NCBI GenBank assembly: GCA_026399645.1
Contig: JAPLQN010000070.1
Location: 1-42,653 of the forward strand
Direction of reading: 5' to 3'
Source of the DNA: Candidatus Methylopumilus sp.
GTDB taxonomy: Bacteria > Pseudomonadota > Gammaproteobacteria > Burkholderiales > Methylophilaceae
DNA: 42,653 bases
A model generated the notes under the pieces. It was not told the DNA's origin and searched no databases. It worked only from the letters and a program-made list of their open reading frames with translations. This document shows positions 20,164 through 28,723 of the stretch, piece by piece. Numbering within the stretch: position 1 is the first letter of the stretch; each line of letters opens with the position of its first letter. The translations under genes were made by a program, and so were the position numbers.

Positions 20164-21943
20164 GTTGGAGCGTTTTAAGGTGGTCTAGCATTTGAGATAC
20201 GTTCTTGTAGCCTACAATTCTATAAGTGCGTAATTCGCTATGCTGCTTATCAAAAAATAAGATGGCTGGCGGCCCGTAAAGATTGAAATGTTTTAAGAGG
20301 GCTTTATGGTTAGCATTATTTTTAGTGACGTCAATTTGAAGCAATCTATATTCTTTGAGGTGCTCCTTGACTTTTGGATTACTAAAAGTAAGTTTTTCAT
20401 ATTCTTTACAAGACACACACCAGTCTGCATAAAAATCTAGCATGATCATTTTGTTATCGCGCTGATTAAGTTCTCTGGATAAATCATCGAGATTTTGAAT
20501 TTGCTTAAAAGGCAAAACAGAAACGTGATTAGGCTTTGTGATGTTAGAAATATCTTCATTATCAGAAACATTCATTTTTTGAAGAGTTAGGCCAAAAAGT
20601 AAAATGGAAGCAATGAGCGTTACAAAAGCTAAGAGATGAACCCAAGACATCGACTTATATTTGAAGCGACGGGCTGCAAAAAATAAATATATAGAGAGTG
20701 CGAGTAATAGAGCACTATAAGCAATCTGATCAAAATGTTCAGGGAATAGTGGACTCATAATAAAAAGGCCCATGGCAATTAAGATAAAGCCAATCAGTTC
20801 TTTAACAATAATCATCCAATGGCCACGCTTTGGCAGCCATTGATCAGAAAAAATACCAATGAGCAGAAGCGGGATACTCATTCCAACAGAGAGTGTAAAT
20901 AAAGCTAAGCCACCTAAGATAAAATCTTGTGATTGATTGATATAAATGATTGCCCCTGCGAGGGGAGGCGCGATGCAAGGACTCAATACAAGAGATGAAA
21001 TCATACCGATAATAAAAACATTAAGATATCTACCTCCTTCTACGCGAAGGATAGATGTTGCAATAAAATTTTCAATAAAGTGAGGTAATTTGAGAGCATA
21101 TAAATCAAACATAGAAAGAGCTAAAAGAATAAAAACAATGCCGAGGGTAATCATGAGTAAGGGACTTTGAATGCTTGACGTAATTAAATTACCTGACAAT
21201 CCTGCAAAAATACCTATCAAGGTATAAGTAAAAGAAACGCCACCCACATAACTCAATGACAGAAAAAAATCTTTTAAGCGTGTTTGCTGAGAGGGGCGCT
21301 TATGTGATGCAAAAATAATACTTGATAAAATAGGAATCATGGGAAGCACACAGGGCGTTAAAGAAAGCAAAAGCCCTGCAATAAAGAATCCCAATAAGAT
21401 AAGACCAATATGTTGTGATTGAAGTAAAAATTGCATCGTATCAACTTCAGAATTAGAGCTGACCGCGTTTAAGTTTTTGTTTTGAATGCTATCGAATTTA
21501 AATGCTTTTGTAATGGGAGCATAACAAAGACCTTTTTGGCTGCATCCTTGATAAGTCAGGCTTATCTCTTTTGGTGGATGAGTTGGGTCATATGGAATAG
21601 AGGCATTTAAAGTGTCATGATAAATTTCTGTTTTTCCGAAGTGTGGGTCTGTTTTAATTTCAGCTGTTGGCAAAAGCATTTGTTTTTGAACAATATGATC
21701 AAATTCAACTCTCAATTTATTGCGATAAAGATAATAGTCTTTAGCAATAAAGAACGCCGCCTCAATTGATTGAGGATTTTTCTTAATTGTTAATTGAAAA
21801 GCTTCGTCAGGCGGTAAGAATGCATTTTTATCTTTTAAGAATAAAGAGTCATTAGCATGTGCGCTGTTGATGAGTAAGCCGATAAAAAATAAACCAAATA
21901 AGATTGTTATTTTTTTTGATAAAGAAAAAATACGGCTAAACAT
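20150..21943 (-). CDS. dsbD: thiol:disulfide interchange protein DsbD
   Basis: DsbD carries electrons from cytoplasmic thioredoxin across the inner membrane to periplasmic partners. The 597-residue protein keeps all three cysteine pairs: C134/C140 in the N-terminal periplasmic domain (GCSQKGLC), C198 (LTPCVLP) and C323 (LSPCIAPP) in the membrane domain, and C509/C512 (WCVSCK) in the C-terminal thioredoxin domain. A signal peptide ends near AHA (residue 30). It is the first gene of a two-gene unit with the TlpA-like protein. Confidence 0.96.
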   Translation of the reverse strand: MFSRIFSLSKKITILFGLFFIGLLINSAHANDSLFLKDKNAFLPPDEAFQLTIKKNPQSIEAAFFIAKDYYLYRNKLRVEFDHIVQKQMLLPTAEIKTDPHFGKTEIYHDTLNASIPYDPTHPPKEISLTYQGCSQKGLCYAPITKAFKFDSIQNKNLNAVSSNSEVDTMQFLLQSQHIGLILLGFFIAGLLLSLTPCVLPMIPILSSIIFASHKRPSQQTRLKDFFLSLSYVGGVSFTYTLIGIFAGLSGNLITSSIQSPLLMITLGIVFILLALSMFDLYALKLPHFIENFIATSILRVEGGRYLNVFIIGMISSLVLSPCIAPPLAGAIIYINQSQDFILGGLALFTLSVGMSIPLLLIGIFSDQWLPKRGHWMIIVKELIGFILIAMGLFIMSPLFPEHFDQIAYSALLLALSIYLFFAARRFKYKSMSWVHLLAFVTLIASILLFGLTLQKMNVSDNEDISNITKPNHVSVLPFKQIQNLDDLSRELNQRDNKMIMLDFYADWCVSCKEYEKLTFSNPKVKEHLKEYRLLQIDVTKNNANHKALLKHFNLYGPPAILFFDKQHSELRTYRIVGYKNVSQMLDHLKTLQHENQ

Positions 21944-22087
21944 GAATAACGGCCTTTAATTAATAAGAAATGAGTCGGTTGGAGTTAATTTGTCACAAAA
22001 ACGTTCCTTAAGTATTATTCAAAGAAGCTCTTAAGCACAACGATCATTTATTACATATAATTCTAACTAGATTAATAGAATAACCTA

Positions 22088-22483
22088 ATGCGATTACTTT
22101 TTACTATTCTTTTATTGTCCTTCCCAGTCATTGAGATATGGGGCATTTTTAAACTAAGCACTCTTTATGGCTGGTGGTTTTTTCTTTATATGGTTTTAGT
22201 CAGTTATCTTGGTTGGCGGTTAATTAAAGAAGAAAAACAATTAGTTTTTGCAAAGTTTATGGGAGCAATGAGCCAAGGTAGCAACCCAATTAAAGTTATG
22301 ATTGGAAGTGCTCGTAATTTATTTGTAGGCCTCTTATTTATTATTCCTGGCGTAATTACGGATCTCTTTGCAGTCATATTGTTGCTTATTCCTATTAAAA
22401 ATAACGCTTCTCAAAATATTAATCCATCAGAAGAAGATGTGATCGAAGGAGAGTATCGTCGCGATGATGAGCTTTTAAAATAA
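22088..22483 (+). CDS. fxsA: FxsA family membrane protein
   Basis: A 131-residue protein with the FxsA layout: an N-terminal hydrophobic helix with PVIEIWGIF (about 14-22), a second helix (about 28-44) followed by GWRLIKEEK, a third/fourth hydrophobic segment (about 74-98, LLFIIPGVITDLFAVILLLIP) and a charged C-terminal tail. FxsA was named for suppression of F-plasmid exclusion of phage T7; its normal role is unclear. Its last base overlaps the start of the following reductase gene (TAATG). Confidence 0.9.
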   Translation: MRLLFTILLLSFPVIEIWGIFKLSTLYGWWFFLYMVLVSYLGWRLIKEEKQLVFAKFMGAMSQGSNPIKVMIGSARNLFVGLLFIIPGVITDLFAVILLLIPIKNNASQNINPSEEDVIEGEYRRDDELLK

Positions 22484-23505
22484 TGAGTTACACCATAAAA
22501 CTTTTACCAAGTGGCCTTGTCTTTCAAGCTAAAGGAAGTCAAACCATTATAGAGGCCGCCATAGATGCAGGTGTTCATCTGCCTTATGGTTGTAGAAATG
22601 GTGCTTGTGGCGCATGCAAAGGTAAAGTGGTTGAAGGAAAAGTGCATTTAGAAGATTATCAGTCATCCGTGATTTCAGAAGAAGAAATTAAAAATGGCAT
22701 GACATTGTTTTGTAAGGCAATCGCTATTGAAGACTTAACTATTGAAATTAAAGAGCTAGCTATCACTAACAATATTAGACCTAAAATCTTTCCAGTGCGT
22801 GTTGAGGCTTTAGAAAAGCTCACTCATGACGTAATGCTGATGAAGCTTAAGCTCCCAAGTACTGACAAACTGCAATTTGTAGCAGGACAATATCTAGAAT
22901 TTTTACTTAAAGATGGAAAGAGGAGAGCATTTTCAATTGCGAGCCCTTCTCACGAGTCTTCCTTGCTTGAAATACACCTGAGGCTCATTCCAGGCGGGGA
23001 ATTTACAGAATATGTATTTAAAGAAATGACAGAAAAATCTATTCTGCGCGTGGAAGGACCTTTTGGTAATTTTTATTTACGCGAAGATTCTGAAAAAACT
23101 ATTATTTTCGTAGCTGGCGGAACGGGCTTTGCACCTATTAAGGGCATGATTGAAGAGTCCATTCAAAAAGGTATGCAGAGACCTATCAAGCTTTATCGTG
23201 GCGCACGCGTATTGGAAGATTTATATATGGATGCATTATGCAAAAAATGGGCAAATGAATTTTCGCATATTGAATACATTCCTGTGTTGTCCGAATCTCT
23301 TCAAGAAGATGCTTGGCATGGACGAAATGGATTAGTGCATGAAGCTGTATTAAAAGATTTTGTAAATTTTAATGACTATCAATTGTATTGTTGTGGCGCT
23401 CCTCAGATGGTAGAAGTTGCACACAAGGCATTTATTAAAGCAGGGCTACCGGAGGATGAGTTTTATTCGGATGCTTTTACGTTTGCAGCGCCTGTAAAAA
23501 AATAA
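22483..23505 (+). CDS. 2Fe-2S ferredoxin / FAD / NAD(P) oxidoreductase (glucoseen-reductase-like)
   Basis: The 340-residue protein has an N-terminal plant-type ferredoxin domain with cluster ligands C37, C42, C45 and C77 (YGCRNGACGACKG ... LFC). It is followed by an FAD-binding domain (RAFSIASPS near residue 147) and an NAD-binding domain (FVAGGTGFAPIKGMIEES). The same architecture is often annotated CDP-6-deoxy-3,4-glucoseen reductase in betaproteobacteria, but no deoxysugar genes are nearby, so the real electron acceptor is unknown. A one-base overlap with fxsA suggests coupled translation. A strong terminator follows. Confidence 0.93.
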   Translation: MSYTIKLLPSGLVFQAKGSQTIIEAAIDAGVHLPYGCRNGACGACKGKVVEGKVHLEDYQSSVISEEEIKNGMTLFCKAIAIEDLTIEIKELAITNNIRPKIFPVRVEALEKLTHDVMLMKLKLPSTDKLQFVAGQYLEFLLKDGKRRAFSIASPSHESSLLEIHLRLIPGGEFTEYVFKEMTEKSILRVEGPFGNFYLREDSEKTIIFVAGGTGFAPIKGMIEESIQKGMQRPIKLYRGARVLEDLYMDALCKKWANEFSHIEYIPVLSESLQEDAWHGRNGLVHEAVLKDFVNFNDYQLYCCGAPQMVEVAHKAFIKAGLPEDEFYSDAFTFAAPVKK

Positions 23506-23513
23506 ACAGGCAT

Positions 23514-23543
23514 AAAAAAAGGCGCTAAAAGCGCCTTTTTCTT
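23514..23543. terminator. bidirectional intrinsic terminator
   Basis: A GGCGCT stem (23521-23526), AAA loop and AGCGCC arm (23530-23535) are flanked by seven A on the left (23514-23520) and TTTTTCTTT on the right. It lies between the convergent reductase gene (stop at 23505) and the small Ala/Lys-rich protein gene (stop at 23561) and can serve both. Confidence 0.88.
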
Positions 23544-23560
23544 TAGTACTGATAAGCAAA

Positions 23561-23755
23561 TTACTTAGCAGCTTTAGCATCAGCAGCTGGTTTAGCAGCT
23601 TTAGTATCAGCAGCTGGTTTAGCAGCTGGAGCAGCTTTAGCATCAGCAGCTGGAGCAGCTTTAGCATCAGCAGATGGTTTAGCAGCGTCAGCAGCAAATG
23701 CATTTAATGAAAGAGCGAATAAACCTACAACTAATGAAGCGAATAACTTAGACAT
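23561..23755 (-). CDS. small secreted Ala/Lys/Pro repeat protein
   Basis: The 64-residue protein has a clear signal peptide (MSKLFASLVVGLFALSLNAFA, likely cut after residue 21). The mature 43-residue part is made only of A, K, P, D, S and T, in repeats of the form PAADAKAA. I do not recognise a family. A good AAGGAA ribosome binding site lies 5 bases before the ATG, and a strong terminator follows, so it looks truly expressed. It could be a low-complexity periplasmic or cell-surface binding peptide; this is a guess. Confidence 0.7.
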   Translation of the reverse strand: MSKLFASLVVGLFALSLNAFAADAAKPSADAKAAPAADAKAAPAAKPAADTKAAKPAADAKAAK

Positions 23756-24133
23756 GTAATTTCCTTAAATATTAAATTAAATAATATATGTATCGATTTG
23801 TAACAATATTGACACATATCAACCGTGTATAAATCACGATTTGCGCGAATTATACATGAGCTATAATTTTTATCTACCAAAAATATAACTTACCACTATG
23901 GACTTAACTTTTCGGGAAAAGTTCCTCGCTGTCGAAAGAGTTTGCGTTTAAAAGAAATATTTAATTAAAGCAACTTTGTAATAGAGCGTTATAAACTCAG
24001 GCATAGATTGCTTCTCAGACTCCACAACTAAACTAGCAGCATCAAAAAATTGCCTACAGTGTCCTAAAAGCGAAGCATAAGCTTTATGTTGAAAGAGGAT
24101 TATTTCTTTTGCTTATTTTTTTAAAATCTAAAA
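23756..24133. other. 378-base intergenic stretch with an orphan open frame and a hairpin
   Basis: No confirmed gene is present. The minus strand has a 54-codon open frame (23948-24112) that reads like protein but lacks an ATG near its 5' end (separate finding). Downstream of it is an 18-base hairpin, AACTTTTC GG GAAAAGTT (23906-23923). The right-hand part near 23761-23790 holds the ribosome binding site and presumably the promoter of the small secreted protein gene. No tRNA-like fold was seen. Confidence 0.6.
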
Positions 24134-24907
24134 TTAGTGATCGATTGTCTCTAAAAGCTTTTTCATCATAGATTGATCAGATGGTTCGTCTGACGAAAAA
24201 GTCATAAAAGACTCTCTCTCAAGAACATTGACCATTCTCGGATGATTTACAATAAAAAGTACGTCCTTTAAAAAATTCATTTCTTTTAAGCGACTTAAAC
24301 GAACAAACTCTTTACATGCCTCAGAGCTTGTAATAAGAATCGCTGAAATATGAATTTTTTCAGAGAAGGTTTTAAGTAAATCTAAATTGGTTTGCGGAAA
24401 CGTGCGGGTATAACATTCAGCGTAAGTTACTTCAGCGCCTCGCGCTCTTAATATTTCAGCTAGAGTTTCTCGGCCACCCTCACCTCTAAAGATTACAATT
24501 TTTTTATTCTTAATATCATTCATTTCTTCGGTAGCAAGCAAGCCCTCGCTATCAAAGTTTTCATCTGGTATGAGTACATGATTTACATCAAATAATTTCA
24601 ATGCCTTTTGAGTGGAGGGACCAATAGCTGCAAACTTTGTTGATTCGGGTAATGTATGAAAAGCATGTTTGACTGCTGGCATACCAAATTGCACTGCATT
24701 AGAACTAATAAAAATAGCCCAATCATAATCATTCAATTTTAAAACGACATTTTGAAAAGTTTCGTTTTGACTTTTTGATTGAATTTCAAGCAAAGGAAAT
24801 TCGATAGGATGCCCTTGATGATCATTGACCAAGACTTTGATCTCTCCAGTTTGATGAGAAGGCCGAGTAATGACAATACCGGTTTGATGGAGTTCTTTTT
24901 TACTCAT
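24134..24907 (-). CDS. hemD: uroporphyrinogen-III synthase
   Basis: HemD closes and inverts ring D of hydroxymethylbilane to give uroporphyrinogen III. The family is weakly conserved. Here the 257-residue protein shows typical local signals: GIVITRPSHQ at the N-terminus, DWAIFISSNAVQF (about 82-94), FAAIGPSTQKAL (about 111-122) and KIVIFRGEGGRETLAEILRARGAEVTYAECY (about 155-185). Its ATG overlaps the hemC stop by 4 bases, which strongly supports the call. The usual hemX/hemY genes do not follow. Confidence 0.93.
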   Translation of the reverse strand: MSKKELHQTGIVITRPSHQTGEIKVLVNDHQGHPIEFPLLEIQSKSQNETFQNVVLKLNDYDWAIFISSNAVQFGMPAVKHAFHTLPESTKFAAIGPSTQKALKLFDVNHVLIPDENFDSEGLLATEEMNDIKNKKIVIFRGEGGRETLAEILRARGAEVTYAECYTRTFPQTNLDLLKTFSEKIHISAILITSSEACKEFVRLSRLKEMNFLKDVLFIVNHPRMVNVLERESFMTFSSDEPSDQSMMKKLLETIDH

Positions 24908-25833
24908 AGAACAAGACTCGCTAAGATTTTATCGGCACCCTGATCAAGAAGTTGCTTCGCAAGCTTTTCGCCAAGCTTTTCAGCATCCTCAATAGAGCCT
25001 TCAATGCTATCTTTAATCATTTCTTTTCCATCTATGGAAGCTACAAAACCTTGAAGCTTGAGTATTTTTTTTTCAATAATTGCGTGGGCACCCAAGGGAA
25101 CATTGCAACTACCACCTAAAGTTCGGCTCATAGCTCTTTCGGCTAATACGCAGTAAGCCGACTCTTGATGATGCAGAGGTTTTAACAGCTCAACAAGATC
25201 CGAACGCACTTTTAATATCTCAATAGCAAGTGCACCTTGCCCAACGGCAGGAATAGAATTTTCAGGGGACATGTACTGTCGTATACGTGTTTTTAATTTC
25301 AGTCGAATGAGCCCCGCCGCTGCCAATATAATGCCGTGATATTGTTTTTTATCGAGTTTTCTTAAGCGTGTTTGGAGATTGCCTCGTAATGGTTCAATTA
25401 CAAGCTCAGGGAACCGGCGTTGTAATTGGCTTTGTCGGCGAAGACTTGAGGTGCCTACAATACTTCCCGGTGGTAACATTTCGAGCGCCCCAAAATCATT
25501 AGAAATAAATGCATCTCTTGCATCTTCTCGCTTGCCAATCGCAGCAATCATAAATTCTTCACTCAAATGCATGGGTAAGTCTTTAAGTGAGTGCACCGCA
25601 ATATCAGCTTCTTTGTTTTGCAATGCGACTTCTAATTCTTTAATAAAAAGACCTTTACCGCCAATCTTAGAGAGAGATTTATTTAGTGTTTTGTCACCTT
25701 GAGTCGTCATGCCAAGAATAGTGACTTCTAATCTTGGATATAAAGATACAAGTTCTGATTTGATATATTCGGCTTGCCATATTGCAAGCTCACTTTCGCG
25801 TGTCGCGATGGTTATGTGTGTAGGATGGGTCAT
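24904..25833 (-). CDS. hemC: porphobilinogen deaminase (hydroxymethylbilane synthase)
   Basis: HemC links four porphobilinogens into hydroxymethylbilane, using a covalent dipyrromethane cofactor. The 309-residue protein starts with TIATRESELAIWQAEYIK, has the VHSLKDLP loop (80-87), GTSSLRRQSQL (127-137), and the cofactor-binding cysteine C243 in LGGSCNVPLGAHA. It is the upstream gene of a two-gene hemCD operon, divergent from argH with an 89-base gap. Confidence 0.97.
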   Translation of the reverse strand: MTHPTHITIATRESELAIWQAEYIKSELVSLYPRLEVTILGMTTQGDKTLNKSLSKIGGKGLFIKELEVALQNKEADIAVHSLKDLPMHLSEEFMIAAIGKREDARDAFISNDFGALEMLPPGSIVGTSSLRRQSQLQRRFPELVIEPLRGNLQTRLRKLDKKQYHGIILAAAGLIRLKLKTRIRQYMSPENSIPAVGQGALAIEILKVRSDLVELLKPLHHQESAYCVLAERAMSRTLGGSCNVPLGAHAIIEKKILKLQGFVASIDGKEMIKDSIEGSIEDAEKLGEKLAKQLLDQGADKILASLVL

Positions 25834-25922
25834 ATTTGAATTTAAAACGACTGTGTCATTTTATCATAAGCTAGGCCATTGAAAATTTAGAAAATCATAA
25901 GCTTTAGCATATACTTTCATCT

Positions 25923-27317
25923 ATGGCTAAAAAAGATATAAAAAAAGCGAATTGGTCGGGCAGATTTAATGAGCCTGTGACTGAACTCGTCAAAAGATTT
26001 ACAGCTTCTATTGGATTTGATCATAAACTAGGTCTACATGATATTGAAGGCTCACTGGCTCATGCGGAAATGCTGGCCGCACAAAAAATTATCACGCAAA
26101 AAGATTTAAAAGCGATTGAAAGCGGATTACAAAGCATCCAAAAAGAAATTTTAGCTGGTACCTTTAAATGGTCTATAGATTTAGAAGACGTACATTTGAA
26201 TATTGAAAAAAGGTTGACTGATAAAATTGGTGAAGCCGGTAAGAAATTACATACAGGAAGATCAAGAAATGACCAGGTCGCAACTGATTTGAGATTATGG
26301 TTAAGAGCAACCATAGATGAAACGATTCAAAAAATTAAAACACTTCAGTTATCCGTTGTTCAGTTAGCAGATAAGCATCAAAAAACAATTATGCCTGGAT
26401 TCACTCATCTCCAAGTCGCACAGCCTGTGACCTTTGGCCATCACTTGATGGCTTATTATGAAATGTTGCAAAGAGATTTGACAAGATTTGAAGATGCCAG
26501 AAAAAGAATGAATCAATTACCTTTAGGATCAGCAGCGCTTGCTGGTACAAGTTATCCCATCGATAGACCTAAGGTTGCTAAAAAACTTAAATTTGACGGT
26601 CTATGTGAGAACTCAATAGATGCAGTTTCAGACAGAGATTTTGCAATTGAATTTACTTTTGTATCATCTTTACTCATGACCCATTTATCTAGATTTTCAG
26701 AAGAGCTCATCATGTGGTCGAGCCCTATGTTTGGATTTGTTGAAATCGCTGATAGATTTTGTACCGGTTCATCCATCATGCCCCAGAAAAAAAATCCAGA
26801 TGTGCCCGAATTGGTGAGAGGAAAAACAGGCAGAGTCACAGGCCATTTAATGAGCCTTCTTATGCTTATGAAAGCGCAACCACTTGCTTACAATAAAGAC
26901 AATCAAGAAGACAAAGAACCTCTTTTTGATACTGCAAATACTATTTTAGATGTACTCACCATTTATGCGGACATGCTTAGAAGCATTTCGGTCAATGAAA
27001 AAAATATGAAGGAATCTGCTTTAAAAGGTTATGCGACTGCAACAGACTTGGCCGATTATCTTGTGATCAAAAGTGTGCCATTTAGAGATGCGCATGAGAT
27101 TGTGGCAAAAGCCGTAAACGCAGCTATTAAAAAGAAATGTGATTTATCAGAACTCAAGATAGATGAATTGAAAAAATTTAGTAAAATGATTTCAAACGAT
27201 GTTTATAGCTATTTAACCCTCGAGGGTTCAATTAAATCGAGAAATCACATTGGCGGCACATCTTTTGAGCAAGTCAAAAAATCGATCGAAAAAGCTAAAA
27301 AAAGATTAAAAGAATAG
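25923..27317 (+). CDS. argH: argininosuccinate lyase
   Basis: ArgH splits argininosuccinate to arginine and fumarate, the last step of arginine synthesis. The 464-residue protein belongs to the fumarase/aspartase superfamily. It starts WSGRFNEPV, has the [17 protein letters not shown] region (about 112-128), the [17 protein letters not shown] segment, and the family signature [16 protein letters not shown] (about 283-298). It converges on the efflux outer-membrane gene, with only 5 bases between the stop codons. No other arginine genes are nearby. Confidence 0.97.
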   Translation: MAKKDIKKANWSGRFNEPVTELVKRFTASIGFDHKLGLHDIEGSLAHAEMLAAQKIITQKDLKAIESGLQSIQKEILAGTFKWSIDLEDVHLNIEKRLTDKIGEAGKKLHTGRSRNDQVATDLRLWLRATIDETIQKIKTLQLSVVQLADKHQKTIMPGFTHLQVAQPVTFGHHLMAYYEMLQRDLTRFEDARKRMNQLPLGSAALAGTSYPIDRPKVAKKLKFDGLCENSIDAVSDRDFAIEFTFVSSLLMTHLSRFSEELIMWSSPMFGFVEIADRFCTGSSIMPQKKNPDVPELVRGKTGRVTGHLMSLLMLMKAQPLAYNKDNQEDKEPLFDTANTILDVLTIYADMLRSISVNEKNMKESALKGYATATDLADYLVIKSVPFRDAHEIVAKAVNAAIKKKCDLSELKIDELKKFSKMISNDVYSYLTLEGSIKSRNHIGGTSFEQVKKSIEKAKKRLKE

Positions 27318-27322
27318 TTCTT

Positions 27323-28720
27323 TTAGCTGTTTTCTAATTTTACAGACCAACCTCCACCTAAAGATTTAAATAACTCAACGCTCGCAATTAATCTTAATTG
27401 TCTTTTTTGAAGATAAGCAATCGACGCATCGTTGTAAACACGCTGAGCATCAAGATATTCCAAGTAACTTGAATAACCGGCTTTGTATCGGTTCGATGCA
27501 ATACCCATAGCTTTCTTCGCCGCATCTTGTGTGAGTTTTAAATCATTTTCTTGCTCGGTGTATTCTTTTAAAGATACAAGTGCATTATTTACTTCTTTAA
27601 AAGCATTTTGTATAGAAGATTCATAATAGCTAAGCGCTTGTTTTTGTTTGGCTGTTGCTTGACTGACTCTTGCTTGAGCTCTTCCTGAGTCAAAAATCGG
27701 AAGTGTTAAGCCTAAGCCTATTCCCCATATGTCTGAACCAGTTTTATTAATATTTTTTAATTCAGCACTCTCTCTTCCAAAATTTGCCGTAAGGATAATG
27801 TTTGGAAAAAGTGCTGCTTTAGCCACCCCAATATTTGCATTAGCTGCAATCATTATTTGTTCGGCTTCTTTAACATCTGGCCTTGATTCTAAAAGCGATG
27901 AGGGCATATTAGCTGGTGGGATTGGAGGCGTGACCAAAGCGTCAAATCTATTTTCAGGAATATTTAAATTCATATCACCTGATAAAAGAATAAGCTGATT
28001 AGAAACGACTTCACGTTGACGAATAAGATCACTCAGTTGAGCAGATAGATTATTAAAAGCCGCCTCAGCTTGATGAAGATCGAGTGCAGATATAAGTCCG
28101 CTCTCTAAACGCTTTTTAGTGAGCTCTAAATTTTCTTTCCGATATCCAACGTTATCTTTTAAAGCCAATATTTGAGAATCGATACTTCGCATTAATAAGT
28201 AATTACTTGCAAGAGTGCTTTGTAAACTTAATACCACAGTATCTTTTGAATATTGAGATGAAATATATTCTGCACGAGCTGATTCTTTCGCTCGACGTAA
28301 TCTTCCCCAAAAATCTAGCTCAAATGATGTGCCGAGTTGAATATTGAAATTTTTACGAAATGGTGGAAAGCTTGAGCGAAAGATACCATTTTCAGTGGCT
28401 TTAGTCCTATTTCCTTGAGACGTTAAATCTATCGAAGGTATCAAAGCCGCACCTATTTGTTGCAGGTATGCATCAGCCTCCTCCAAACGCGCAATCGCTG
28501 CATTAATATCTGTATTTTTCTTTAATGCTTTATCCATTAACTCATCAAGTGCCGGGTCTTGATAAAGTTTCCACCACATATTTAAATCTGTCACCACATT
28601 GTCTTTATTAATTTCCTGGCGATAAGCGTTGGGCAAATTAATTTCTGGGCGTTTGTAATCAGGCCCAACTAGAGTGCAACTTGCAACCAAAATTAGCAAT
28701 ATTAAAAATATGATTTTCAT
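27323..28720 (-). CDS. outer-membrane efflux channel, NodT/OprM family lipoprotein
   Basis: A 465-residue TolC-like channel of an RND efflux system. The N-terminus is a lipoprotein signal with lipobox VASC (acylated C15), followed by the family start VGPDYKRPEI. The two outer-membrane efflux repeats are visible, including the SRPDVKEAEQ motif and the late YKAGYSSYLEYLDAQR motif in the second helical hairpin. It is the last gene of the tripartite operon, 3 bases after the pump gene. The substrate cannot be predicted from the channel. Confidence 0.95.
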   Translation of the reverse strand: MKIIFLILLILVASCTLVGPDYKRPEINLPNAYRQEINKDNVVTDLNMWWKLYQDPALDELMDKALKKNTDINAAIARLEEADAYLQQIGAALIPSIDLTSQGNRTKATENGIFRSSFPPFRKNFNIQLGTSFELDFWGRLRRAKESARAEYISSQYSKDTVVLSLQSTLASNYLLMRSIDSQILALKDNVGYRKENLELTKKRLESGLISALDLHQAEAAFNNLSAQLSDLIRQREVVSNQLILLSGDMNLNIPENRFDALVTPPIPPANMPSSLLESRPDVKEAEQIMIAANANIGVAKAALFPNIILTANFGRESAELKNINKTGSDIWGIGLGLTLPIFDSGRAQARVSQATAKQKQALSYYESSIQNAFKEVNNALVSLKEYTEQENDLKLTQDAAKKAMGIASNRYKAGYSSYLEYLDAQRVYNDASIAYLQKRQLRLIASVELFKSLGGGWSVKLENS

Positions 28721-28723
28721 ATT

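Noticed and set aside
27308-27324. AAAAGAA-TAG-TTCTTTT as a strong terminator of argH
   Set aside because: The stem is seven pairs with only one G-C pair and a three-base loop. It is mentioned as part of the convergent-junction pattern but not listed as a separate terminator.
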